From Ceratopteris richardii (lineage: Eukaryota; Streptophyta; Polypodiopsida; Polypodiales; Pteridaceae), in contig CM035412.1 of the NCBI GenBank assembly GCA_020310875.1, forward strand, positions 132,623,374-132,687,373: 64,000 nucleotides of DNA, written 5' to 3'. The position numbers and the translations under genes are program-made. Of the stretch, positions 46,191-56,344 are shown in pieces. Position 1 is the first letter of the stretch; each line of letters begins with the position of its first letter. Under the pieces are notes generated by a model. That model was not told the origin of the DNA and did not search any database. It saw only the letters and a program-made list of their open reading frames with translations.

Positions 46191-47110
46191 ACTTCATTGA
46201 TGGCTTGCCTTCAAGTATTTGAGTATCCTCTTAGCTGCTTCTATGTGAGGTTTCCTAGGAATACTTAGGACACATACACTATATGAAATGTCCTCTCTAG
46301 TCCATGTGGCATAGTTCAAAATACTCACAAAAATTTGATAACTTGTTATGTCTTCATTTGGATCTCCTTCAAGAGCACTTAGCCTTAGATACATCTCCAT
46401 GTGCATATGTGCAACCTTCGAATTCTCTATTTTGAACTTGGAAAGCATATCCTTAATGAATTTCCTTTGAGTCTGTGTAAACTACTTCCAACCCTAGGAA
46501 GTATGTGAGTTGCCCTAGGTCATCGATCTTTAATTCCTCCTTCATTTGAAGCTTGATCATCATAATGCCTTCAACATCATTACATCTGAGTACTATATCA
46601 TCAACATATACACAAAGGTATATGACTTCAGATTGATTCCTCTTAATGAAGAGTGAAGGATCTACTTTGCTAACCATATATCCATTGTCTTGTAAATAGG
46701 TGACAAGCCTTTGATTCCAAGCCCTTGGGGCTTGCTCACGACCATATAGGGCCTTCCTTAACATGCATACATGTCTAGGAAATGATGAATCTTCAAACAC
46801 AAGAGGTTGAGCCATATATAACTCTTCATATATTCAACAATTTAGAAATGCATTCTTTACATCCATTTGAAAAATCTTCCACGTATTGAAGGCTCCAATG
46901 CTCATAAGCACTCTTATTGTTGGCATCTTTGCTACAGGTGAAAAAGTTTTTTCATAGTCAATTCCTTCTTTCTGTGCATACCTGTTTCCCATAAGTCTTG
47001 CTTTATACCTATTGATGGTTCCATCACAGTTCTTCTTTACCTTGTATATCCACCTAGATCCAATGATCTTTGTAGATGAGGTCTTGGGTACTCATTCCCA
47101 AGGATGGTCT
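46191..47110 (-). pseudogene. pol: Copia-F reverse transcriptase
   Basis: In order on the - strand: WIYKVKKNCDGTINRYKARL-like start (about 47050-46990), then KMPTIRVL (about 46930), [11 protein letters not shown] (about 46865), 46815-46453 with MLRKALYGREQAPRAWNQRL and VYVDDIVLRC (YVDD intact), IDDLGQLTYFLGLEVVY, then 46448-46194 with FVSILNYATWTREDISYSVC. Stops separate the frames. Confidence 0.85.
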
Positions 47111-47621
47111 TCTTGCACGGTCATACACTTTGGTTTCTTCTTTGCCGCTTCATAAGATGAAGGCTCCTTAGAGTTCATGTCCTCTGCTAGATAGATAGAA
47201 CTTTTAGTGACTAATGATGTTTCATAGCCATACCTTTTTGGTTTCTTCTTCTCTCTAGTAGATCACCTAATGGTTTGTTGAGAGGATTCTGCTACATCCC
47301 TCAACTCCTGCACCTTTTCTTTGTGTTTGGAGTTCCATGACTTTGATTTCTCTCCTTGGATTATTCTAATAATCTTTAATGTCACTTGATGCTTCCAGTT
47401 TGTGTGCATTCTAACTTGATAGAGTTGGAAAGTCTTCCTCTAGATAATAAGGTAGCTTGATTTCATGCAGTCATCCCCAAAGCATGATTGTTTCTCATCA
47501 AATACAACATTTGGACTTACTATAAAGCTTTTTCTATTGGGATTACATAATTTATACCATTTTTTGTTAAGTTCATATGCGAGAAACACACATTTCTCTA
47601 CCTTAAGGTACAATTTACCTC
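47111..47621 (-). other. Copia-F integrase-RT linker, decayed
   Basis: Charged linker with traces of the integrase C-terminal block (FLAYELNKKWYKLCNPNRKS-like near 47590-47530) and SRDVVFDE-like sequence near 47510. Stops are frequent. Confidence 0.5.
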
Positions 47622-48516
47622 TTATCTATGAAGATATGTGTGAGTATGCAACGCATCAAAGATCTTGCAATGATCCAAGCTAGGCCTTCTTCCATTCAAT
47701 GCCTCATATGGATTCATACCATCCATAGCCTTTGATGTTAATCTATTTATTGAATAGCTGGCAGTAGATACTACCTCTACCCACAAATCGTTTGGTAGCT
47801 TCTTCTCATTTAGCATGGACCTTGAAGCCTTCACAATGGTCCTATTTCTTCTCTTTATCACTCCATTCTACCCAAGAGTGTATCTATTAGTGATTTCTCT
47901 TTTGATTCCTCCATCTTGGAGATAGAAATCAAATTCATGGGAGAGGTATTATGCTTTTCCATCTAACCTTAGTCTTTTTAGGGTTTTACCTATTTGATTC
48001 TCCAAAAGAGCTAAGTAATTTTTAAAGCATGAAAACACTTCATCCTTATGCTTTATGAAATATTAGATAGTCCATCTCCTACAATCATCTATGAATGACA
48101 AATAGTACCTTGATCCTAAGATTGAAGGTTCTTTGCTTTGTCCCCAAACATATGTGTGGAAAAGCTCCAAAAAATCTCCATGTATGTAGCCTCTCTTGGT
48201 GAATGGTTGTCTCTGTGACTTACCAAATTCACATGAACTACACTTGTATATCATGTGGGTGCTTTGTGATATTGGGTATTCCAAGTACACTCTTATCTCT
48301 GTTGATTTGTTTCAGGGCTCTTTCTCTAATGTGAGTTAGTCTCATATGCCAAACCTCTAATTCTGATAGGGTTTGAGTGCCATAGTTGAAAAAGGAAATA
48401 TTCATGGTGTCTTGGATTTCAAATGTGAAAAACCTACATGTCTTCTCTCCCTTTGCTATCTTCTTGAACCCCTGATATGGATCCTCAACAAAAGCTCCAT
48501 GCTTATTAAATTTCAC
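47622..48516 (-). pseudogene. pol: Copia-F integrase
   Basis: 48516-48238 gives EVWHMRLTHIRERALKQINR, the zinc part with H-H; 48290-48063 gives YKCSSCEFGKSQRQPF (C-C), then HTYVWGQSKE and SFIDDCRRWT; 47861-47622 starts KRRNRTIVKASRSMLNEKKL after the last catalytic Glu block. The second Asp block (about 47960) is scrambled. The protein closely resembles Copia-L (YKCSACQFGKSHRLPFMKKG), so F and L are one family. Confidence 0.85.
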
Positions 48517-48659
48517 CTACAAACCTTTCTCAACAATTTTTTGTACACTTATAAAGTTCTTTTTTATGGTTGCCACATAAAGGACTCTACTCAGTAATTT
48601 CATGTTACAATTAGATGTCTTCACATTTCCTATCTTCTAAACTAGATGTATTTGTCATC

Positions 48660-48920
48660 TCATGTTAGGAATTCATGCTTGTTCTTTGGATTTTCCAAGT
48701 CTGAGAGTAGAGCTACATTTCTTGCCACATTATTTGAGCATCCAAAATCTATGTAGAATGTATGCTCATCAGACTTACCTTCCTTCATTGTCGTGGTCAT
48801 GAGTAGAAGTGAATTTTCTTGAGATTGCTCATCTATGTACTTGTTGTAATCTCTCCTTCCTTTGTATCCTCCTTGATAGTTGTTGTATGAATTGTTGTTG
48901 TATTCATAAGGGTTATTCAA
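48660..48920 (-). pseudogene. Copia-F protease
   Basis: The frame reads Asn/Tyr-rich NNPYEYNNNSYNNYQGGYKG, then HTFYIDFGCSNNVARNVALL. The active site DSGCSNH of the family is DFGCSNN here, so the catalytic triplet is changed and the enzyme would be inactive. Confidence 0.75.
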
Positions 48921-49505
48921 TATGCCTCTTGAGTTTCCATATCCTATGTTGTTATATCTTCTTCCTCTCTAATTCCATGGGTTCCTAAAGCAATTCTCTA
49001 TGATGTGATTCGATAAATCGCATATGGCATATGGTGATGATCTTTGAGCTCTCCCCCTATCTTGTCTATCTCCTTTGCCTCTTCCTCTTGAACATCTACC
49101 TCTACCTACAAAATTTACTTGAGAGGTACTTCTTGCATCATTAGATTTCTTACCTTTTCCTTTTTCTTGTTGGCCTTTGTTCTAATCCGTATAGAGAGCA
49201 CATGATTGATGAACTTTTTGGTTCTCACCATTCTTCATGAGCTTTGCTTCATGTGTGAAAAGTTGACCCATGCGTGTGTTCAAGTAAGGTACTTGCATAT
49301 CCATGCACAAATTTATGGCTATGGTGAAGGCTTCCAATTTGTCATCATCTTTGATACCATTGATGACTTGCCTCACAATTTTCTCTTCATCAATGATCTC
49401 TCCAATGCTCCCAAATTGATCTCCAATGTCGTTCATCTTCATAAAAAGATCATTTACACTTTTCTTGGGCATTTTTGTAGTATACCGAAGGAGATCGAAG
49501 ACCCA
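48921..49505 (-). pseudogene. gag: Copia-F gag, C-terminal part
   Basis: 49526-49182 reads KKSVNDLFMKMNDIGDQFGS ... IVRQVINGIKDDDKLEAFTI, a copia gag (UBN2-type) pattern. A knuckle near 49030-48990 reads YAICDLSNHIIENC: CX2CX4HX4C with the first Cys changed to Tyr, the same loss as in Copia-C. The N-terminus is missing; the upstream DNA is the LTR of element I. Confidence 0.7.
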
Positions 49506-49510
49506 CACCA

Positions 49511-50180
49511 TGTTGTATGGAAGCAATAAGAAAGCCCAAGAAAGACTCTTCTTTAATCCAACCGACCTTCCATCATGCTCAAGCCATTGGCCATCTGCTC
49601 CAAGCTATGCCGCAAACCCTTGGGAAATCACACTCAAGAAAATGGAAAATAGAAGAAATGCAACACATTCTACTCACACACAAAGGAGAGACAAGCATGC
49701 ATACACACCGCACTCACACTCAAATAAAAAATACACAAGGGCACATAGTCAAAGAATAAAAGAGTTCTTCCAAACATTTATAAAAGATATGTACATGGAG
49801 CTCAATGTGAGCCAAAATATCCCTTTTCCAAAAATGAGCTTCTCTATTTATAAGCTAAGTTATTTTCCCCATGTGCTCCAAAGACTAGTAAAAAAGTGTA
49901 CATGTCTAACTAACATATCCTAAGGGGAACTTGGCAAATCTTCTCTCTAAAGACCATATCATCAAACATACATGCATGGGATTTTTTCCTCTATTCTAGA
50001 AATTACAACATGTGAGTATATTTACAAGCTTCCAAGCCATACTTTTGGAGAATTATTAAAAAGGTCTTAAGAGGGTGTTCTCATCTGCACGCCTCCAAAT
50101 ATGCATAAAGGGCCATTTCTATGAGCAAGGGATGGTTCCCATGCACAAAAGAGAATATGTGAACACCCTACAACGCAACA
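49511..50180 (-). repeat. 3' LTR of element I, about 670 bp
   Basis: TGTTGTATGG ... CAACGCAACA on the + strand; a TATA-like CTTATAAATAGAG (- strand) lies at about 49855. Much more diverged from the H LTRs than those are from each other. Confidence 0.78.
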
Positions 50181-50473
50181 CTCTCCTCCCCTTAGACTAT
50201 GTCGTCCTTGACAAAACTAAGAGAAGAGGAATATACAATAAGTTGATCAAGTCCATATTGAGTCTTCAAGTCTTCCAAGATTTGAGATTTTGCAAGGCTT
50301 CAAGGTGATGATGAGTCTTTAAGTGACGAGCGACACAATCCTCCTAAGAGGCCATCAACCCAACAACAAAAAGAGCAACATGAATTGCATTTGATTGCAT
50401 CAATCCCACAGAGTAGTCCCTAAAGCAAACCTTCAACAAACAAGTATTATCTTCAAAAATCATACCAATAAGA
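50181..50473 (-). other. interior of element I, left piece
   Basis: Non-coding. Carries one copy of the GACACAATCCTCCTAAGAGG motif (about 50331). Confidence 0.6.
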
Positions 50474-50843
50474 TGTCACGAGGAAGGAGATAAGGAAGAG
50501 AGATCACACACACACTCTCACTCTCAAGGAGAAGCACACACATAGATTGAGGCAAGGAAGAAAATCTTCTTCTTCTATTACATTAAAGGGAATGTACAAG
50601 AATGACCTAAAAACAAGAATACAAGTGCAATATATAAAGATTAGTACATAAGGAAAAACCTAATGTCTGCAAATGAGTGAGCTGGCAAGGAACAAATGTG
50701 CCATCACTCTCGATGGATAAATCGAATAAAGCTCAATGAAGTATCCCTGACATATACCAGTGTGACCACTATACATGTCAGAAAAATGAAAAACTAGTAC
50801 GTGTCATCGTGGATCATCACATGTTGAGCTTGATATCTCAACA
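50474..50843 (-). repeat. 3' LTR of Copia-J
   Basis: 370 bp. The RNase H frame upstream stays open through the PPT and about 40 bases into this LTR (stop at 50804). Confidence 0.93.
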
Positions 50844-51523
50844 CTCCCCCTCAAGCTCAATGCCATATCCTGTAATCCAAGCATCTCCCAAAACTTCTTC
50901 AACTTCTCAGCTCCAAGTGCTTTGGTGAAAATATCAGCAACTTGCTCATCTGTTCTCACATAAACAAGATCAATATTGCTTGCTAATACCTTCTCTCTGA
51001 TGAAGTGATAATGTACCTCGATATTCTTTGTTCTAGCATGGAAAATAGGATTCGGTGCTAACTGTATGCTGCTAAGATTATCGCAATAAATAGTGATAGA
51101 CTTTCCCACTTCCACACCTAAATCTGCAAGTAGCATTTCTAGCCATGATGCCTCACATGCTGCCATTGCAACACCTCTATACTCAGCCTCTGCACTCGAC
51201 AAAGCAACAGTGGGTTGCTTCTTGCTGCTCCATGTAACAGCTGCACTCCCAAGTGAGAATAGAAAACCACTAGTAGATCTTATATCTGCTATGCTACCAA
51301 CCCAATCTGCATCGGTGTATCCATAAACGTGCAAATCTACACCAGCCTCATAAAATAATGCATAATCCAAAGTAACGCTCACATAACGTAGAGTGCGCCT
51401 CAGAGCATCCAAATGTGGATTCCTAGGAACCTGCATAAATTGAATTTCAATTCCAACAGTAAAACTTAGATCAGGCCTTATAATTGTGAGGTATATAAGA
51501 CTTCCCACAATTTTCCTGTACAA
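50804..51523 (-). pseudogene. pol: Copia-J RNase H
   Basis: A 239-codon frame with all motifs: YRKIVGSLIYLTIIRPDLSF, YTDADWVGSIADIRSTSGF (Asp), ALSSAEAEYRGVA (Glu), IYCDNLSSIQLAPNPIFHA (Asp), HYHFIREKVLASNIDLVYV, QVADIFTKALGAEKL. The frame reads across the PPT (LSLRGSVEIS) and ends inside the LTR. It would be functional as a domain but is out of phase with the RT frame upstream. Confidence 0.92.
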
Positions 51524-52547
51524 GTAGCATTTTCCAATGCTTCCCTGGTGTAGTATCCAACTTCAAATTCTGATCTAATGGCATAGAAATTTGCTTACAA
51601 TCAACCATACCATACTTTTGCAGCATATTCAAGGCATATTGCCTTTGCGACATCCATATACCTGTTTCTGTATGTATAAACTCAATGCCTAAGAAATAGC
51701 GCAACACACCAAGATCTTTCAAGTCAAATTCCTGCTTAAGAAGTTGCTTTACCTCTTTGATGCTTCCCTAATTATCACCACCTACAATCAGGTCATCAAC
51801 ATAAATAGCCACAATAGTGATGCCATCGTCAGCCTTCCTTGCATATAGTGAGTTATGTGCATCACACATAGAAAACCCAATGCTGGTTAAGTAATCAACA
51901 ATCCTTGCATGCCATGCACAGGGGGCCTGCTTCAGCCCATACTAAGCCTTTTGCAACTTGCAAACATATTCTGGATGCTTTGAATCTTCATATCCTTGTG
52001 GTTGGTCCATATATACTTCTTCCTGTAACTCACCATGTAGGAAAGCATTCTCCACATCCATCTGATGCAAAGTCCATCTTTTTGTTGTAGCTAATGCAAC
52101 AAGTGTTCTGACAGTAGACATTTTAGCTACAGGGCTGAATGTTTTCTCATAATCAATGCCATATGTTTGTGCATATTCTTTAGCTACCAATCGTGCTTTA
52201 TACTTGCTTATGCTACCATCAGCATCATGCTTTACCTTGTAAACCCATTTGCAACCTATGGGTTTCTTTCCTTGTGGCAATGGAACTAGCTTCCATGTAT
52301 CATTTCCATAACGTGCAGCCATCTCCTCATCCATAGCTTTTTCCCAATCTGCAATTCCAATTGCATCTTCAAAGCAAGAAGGTTCAGCATCTTGTATTAT
52401 CTTTGTCATGTAGGCACAATGACGAGCCATATAACTATCATACGTGAATTGTTGCACTGAATTCCGCATCCTCCCATATCTTCTTGGTCGTGGGTCACTT
52501 CTCCTTGTCTCATCAACATGTGCCCTTCTTACTCTTGGAGTCTGCAC
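51471..52547 (-). pseudogene. pol: Copia-J reverse transcriptase
   Basis: 52547-51942 reads WEKAMDEEMAARYGNDTWKL, CKWVYKVKHDADGSISKYKA, QMDVENAFLHGELQEEVYMD. A stop at about 51942 (KLQKA*YGLKQAPCAWHA) and another near 51770 break the frame; VAIYVDDLIVGG near 51805 keeps YVDD. 51722-51471 reads KDLGVLRYFLGIEFIHTETG. Three point-type lesions separate otherwise good blocks. Confidence 0.9.
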
Positions 52548-53197
52548 AGACGGTAATCCAAGTTCCTCATCAAGACTCTATTCTGAACCGCTTGAATCAC
52601 CATCAACGTCTTCAAAACTTGCACATGTTTTATGACGTGCAGAAAGCTTTTCTTTACCTTTCTTGGATGTATTTGATGAATCTGCTGGACTGAAATTTCC
52701 ATGCAATCTTCCACTCCATGGATTTGAGTTGGAACTATTGCTTGATGATGCATCCGGTCCACTCAAAACTTGAGATTCTCCACTTGATTTTTCAGCATTT
52801 TCTTTTTCATTTGGTTCAAGATTCAGTCCTTCTTTGGCATCTGCATAGAAACTTGACATTTCACCAAATACCACATCTCTGCTCACCCCTTTACATGTCG
52901 TGTGAGTGGGTTATAACATTTATATCCTTTTTGCTCAAGGGAGTATCCAATGAAGACACACTTTTCTTCTTTTGGATCAAGCTTCGTCCTCAATTCATCT
53001 GGGACATGTACATATGCAATACAACCAAAAACTTTTAGATGTGATAAGTTTGGCTTTTTACCGGTAAACTTCTCTTCAGGTGTAACTTGATGTACAACAG
53101 CAGCCGGAGTTCTATTCATGATGTATACAACAGTATGCATAGCTTTTTCCCAATAACAATGAGGCATATTCTTCTCAGCCATCAAGGCTCTTGATAT
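52548..53197 (-). pseudogene. pol: Copia-J integrase C-terminus and linker
   Basis: 53185-52883 reads KNMPHCYWEKAMHTVVYIMN, HLKVFGCIAYVHVPDELRTK, VFIGYSLEQKGYKCYNPLTR. 52886-52578 (SRDVVFGEMSSFYADAKEGL, then Ser/Asn-rich) is the linker to RT. The frames overlap by four bases at 52883-52886, which points to one small indel. Confidence 0.88.
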
Positions 53198-53934
53198 TTA
53201 TACAATATGTCTATTTTTGCATTCAGCAACACCATTCTGTTGTGGTGTGTACCTGGATAAAAATTGACACTGAATTCCATGATCTTTTAGAAAATTGCTG
53301 AACTCGTTTGACATGTATTCACCTTCTTCATCAGATCTTAATGTCTGAATATATTTCCCAATCTGCTTTCCCACCATAGCTTTCAAATTCTGGAAGTGAG
53401 TGAGCACCTCACTTTTCTCTTTCATGAAACATACCCATACTTTGCCTGTATGGTCATCAATGAAAGTAACATAAAACCTACAACCACCCATAGATGTGGT
53501 CTTTGCTGGACCCCAAACATCTGTATGTACTCCTAGTACATTCTCACTAACATGCTTGTCATGTGGAAATGATGCTCTTGACTGTTTACCAAGTTGACAT
53601 GTTGCACATACCTTTTGCATTTCTGCAACTTTGAAATTTGGTAGTCCATGGACAATCTCCTTTGACTGCATCAATTGCAGCCTTTGCAAGTTTGTATGTC
53701 CAATCCGTTTGTGCCACATCCCTATATCTGCAATAACTCCTGCACCTTTTGCATACATGGGTGCATTCATTTTAGGAATCTTCACATTTAAGGTGAACAT
53801 CCTACCCACTTTGTTTCCTTTGGCAACCAATCGTCCATCTTGCTTGTACTCTTCTACATATAATCCATGAACATTGAACATGACTTGTAATCCCTAGTCA
53901 ACCATTTGTCCAATAGAAACTAGATTCTTTGTTA
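53198..53934 (-). pseudogene. pol: Copia-J integrase, zinc and catalytic parts
   Basis: The 227-codon frame 53881-53198 carries WHKRIGH ... VCATCQLGKQ (HHCC zinc), VHTDVWGPAKT and FIDDHTGKVW (first Asp region), LRSDEEGEYMSNEF (second Asp; DEEGE where DxGGE is usual), QQNGVAECKNRHIV (Glu). Upstream 53934-53882 reads NLVSIGQMV then a stop, the end of the protease-integrase connector. Confidence 0.9.
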
Positions 53935-54077
53935 TATTTGGAACATGAAGCATATCAGCAAGATGTTTTACCTTTCCATCCTCCATCGATAGTGCTATGT
54001 TTCTTGTATGCTCAATAGGATGTGATGTGTCATCACTTGTTTCAACATATTCAGGAACAGGCACTTTCTACAAAGTA

Positions 54078-54716
54078 CTAAACCAGAACTAGATTTTCCT
54101 TGGATTTTGCATCCTCACCCAAATTCTTTTCTTCAATAATCAGCATAGACACCAGATCAGCAAAATTCAGAATATTTTCCCTGGTTTGTATAAAAGTTCT
54201 GAACTGCTTATATGCAGCTCCTAAACCAAGAAGACACACTTCCACCTTATCATCATCATCTACATTCATGCCAATAGATGCAAGTGACTCACATATGCTT
54301 TTGATTTTCAAGGTGTAGTCACTTACCGACATGCTCTTCTTCTCCAATGTATGCAGCTCGTTCTTGAGTTGCAATTTCCATGCCTTTGTATTGGTCTCAT
54401 ACAATGTGATCAAACTATTCCAAGCCTCTTTTGGAGTCTTGGCATCTTGTATGTGTCCAATCATGCTATCTTGTATGCTAACAAATAGCTAGTACATTTA
54501 CTTTCGTGCTCCTTGATTCCATTCCTCATATGCTCTTACCTGATCCGTAGTCCCATTCCTTTATGGTAACTGCAGAGCATTTTCATTCTCTCCTTCGATG
54601 TACTTCGAGTAGCCTTTTCCTATCAGGAAATTCCTCATTCTAAATCTCCAAGCATGGAAGTTGTTCTTGTCCAGCTTATCGCTCATAAGCTGACTCATTC
54701 CATCTGCGTTTTCCAT
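54078..54716 (-). pseudogene. gag: Copia-J gag
   Basis: ATG at 54716 starts MENADGMSQLMSDKLDKNNF, HAWRFRMRNFLIGKGYSKYI; three stops follow (about 54560, 54495, 54488), then an open 128 codons (54464-54078: HIQDAKTPKEAWNSLITLYE, LKNELHTLEKKSMSVSDYTL). Right after LVLV the sequence jumps to IEHTRNIALSMEDGKVKHLA-type protease end, so the zinc knuckle and the protease DSG are missing: an internal deletion near 54070. Confidence 0.88.
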
Positions 54717-55152
54717 TTCTACAACAATTCACAACACTGCAAAACACTACAAGTAGCACTTCTTCTTGAACATTGTCGCACTATGCCGTGATAGTTTGAT
54801 CTCAGTAAAACACAGTTTTCATGTATCAACAGTACACGGAATCGCTTGAAATTTTGGGTTAGAAATATATGAGTGTTGCTGAACACAACCCAAGTTACAA
54901 TTTTTGAAACTGACCTGGTTTTTCTATGGGCCCCACCTTGTGGGCTCAAAACGGAGGTCGAGATGGCTCCGAAACTTTGATCTGACAAAAACAAGTGATC
55001 CTAAAGGGATAACTCTCAAAAATATTTTGAGGTATTCTACCTTCACGCCGATTTTTGTAGCAAACGAAGGTCGTTTGTGAATCGCATTTTCTCCATGCCT
55101 TGCTGCGTACTCTTCACCGTCGCCTTCTCCACGAGCTCTCTACAGCCACGCT

Positions 55153-55165
55153 GGCTCTGATACCA
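55153..55165 (-). other. primer-binding site of Copia-J
   Basis: TGGTATCAGAGCC on the - strand, directly after the LTR with no spacer. Confidence 0.92.
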
Positions 55166-55543
55166 TGTCACGAGGAAGGAGATAAGGAAGAGAGCTCACA
55201 CACACACTCTCACTCTCAAGGAGAAGCACACACACAAATTGAGGCAAGGAAGAAAATATTCTTCTTCTTCTTTAATTACATAAAAAGGAATGTACAAGAA
55301 TGACCTAAAAACAAGAATACAAAAGTGCAATATATAAATATTAGTACATAAGGAAAAACCTAATGTCCACAAATGAGTGAGCTGGCAAGGAACAAATGTG
55401 CCATCACTCTCGGTAGATAAATCTAATAAAGCTCAATGAAGTATCCCTGACATATACCAGCGTGACCATTATACATGTCAGAGAAACAAAAAACTGGTAG
55501 GTGTCATCCTAGATCATCACATGTTGAGCTTGATATCTCAACA
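55166..55543 (-). repeat. 5' LTR of Copia-J
   Basis: 378 bp, pair of 50474-50843; small indels in the CTTCTTCTT and AATATATAAA stretches. Confidence 0.93.
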
Positions 55544-55548
55544 TAAGT

Positions 55549-56344
55549 TGCTCCCAAGAGTCTTTAAGTGTTGAGCAACACAATCCTCCTAAGAGGTAGT
55601 CATCCCAGTAACTTAAAGAGAAGCATAAAGTGGAGAAGAGGTCTACATATCATCCAAGTTTTGAAACTTCCAAGGCCTTCCAAGTTAAAGAGTCTTCAAG
55701 TGCTAAGTGACACAATCCTCCTAAGAGGTAGTCAGTCTGCAACAAAAAGATGAGCATGAGGTGCACCTTGTTGCCAATTGTACATACTTCCCACTAAGTG
55801 GATCTTTGGCAGACCTAAAAAATCTTTATTGAAAAATTAATCAATCCATAAGTAGGTTCAAGGTGAAGATAAATGAGCATCCTTCAATGTGGAGCACCAA
55901 AACCTACAAATGTACACATGCAAAGCGGGTGGATTGTTACAAAAAACCTATGCACTGCACATTTATAGATTTTGTAAAGATTGAACAAGTGGAGTCCTTC
56001 AATCACCTTGCAATGAAGAGAACAGAGAGCTTCACTCGAGTATGCAATCTAGTTTTCCTCCTCCAATGTTGAGGGCATACACAACAATGCATCTTCTTTG
56101 GTTAGCAAAACACAGCAATGAAGAACATCAGAAAGGAGCAAATTAATCCGATTGTATCGTGAGGCATAATGGCATCCCATAGTCCTACAAGTAGGACACA
56201 CCCATGAGCAATCTAGGGTCTTGACTTGTATGCAACCAAGCCCGAGCACAAGAATAATCTATCACATTCCACATCTTATTGGAGGGGATATGCAAGTATT
56301 GACCTAATAACAATCATCCTAGATGTAGGAGCGAATGTCTCATC
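55549..56344 (-). other. interior of element I, right piece
   Basis: Non-coding. Two further copies of the GACACAATCCTCCTAAGAGG motif (about 55577 and 55709) about 132 bases apart, each preceded by a GAGTCTT(T/C)AAGTG word and followed by TAGTCA. The right boundary is set by the start of RT homology of Copia-K. Confidence 0.6.

Larger units (their letters stand above)
32600..49505 (-). mobile_element. Copia-F: - strand Ty1/copia element, interrupted by element G
   Basis: Reading down from 49505: gag, protease, integrase, RT, RNase H to 45789, then the insertion G, then the last RNase H codons from 33119, a PPT (TTGAGGGGGAG, 33001-32991) and an LTR start (TATTGGTGCATG at 32988, terminal TG changed to TA). 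RNase H reads FSYVST above and STHQKCADMMTKALDGVK below the insertion, with TCTAC as the duplicated target, so continuity is certain. The gag start and 5' LTR are missing; element I begins at 49511. Confidence 0.85.
50474..55543 (-). mobile_element. Copia-J: complete Ty1/copia element, 5070 bp
   Basis: LTRs 50474-50843 (370 bp) and 55166-55543 (378 bp) begin TGTCACGAGGAAGG and end ATCTCAACA on the + strand and are nearly identical. On the - strand the right LTR is followed directly by TGGTATCAGAGCC (PBS), and the left is preceded by GCTTGAGGGGGAG (PPT). Flanks TAAGA (50469-50473) and TAAGT (55544-55548) are the target duplication with one mismatch. The polyprotein lies on the - strand in the order gag, IN, RT, RNase H. 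The protease active site is deleted. It sits inside element I. Confidence 0.95.
49511..56344 (-). mobile_element. Element I: second member of the H family, truncated and split by Copia-J
   Basis: LTR 49511-50180 matches the H LTR (TTATAAGCTAAG versus TTATAGGCTCAG, CCCATGTGCTCC, ACACCCTACAACGCAACA). Then a PPT (CTAAGGGGAGGAGAG on the - strand) and interior with TATGTCGTCCTTGACAAAAC (H: TTTGTCGTCCTCGACAAACT). The interior is split by Copia-J and continues at 55549. The 5' LTR and PBS are absent; Copia-K follows at about 56345. No coding capacity. Confidence 0.78.
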
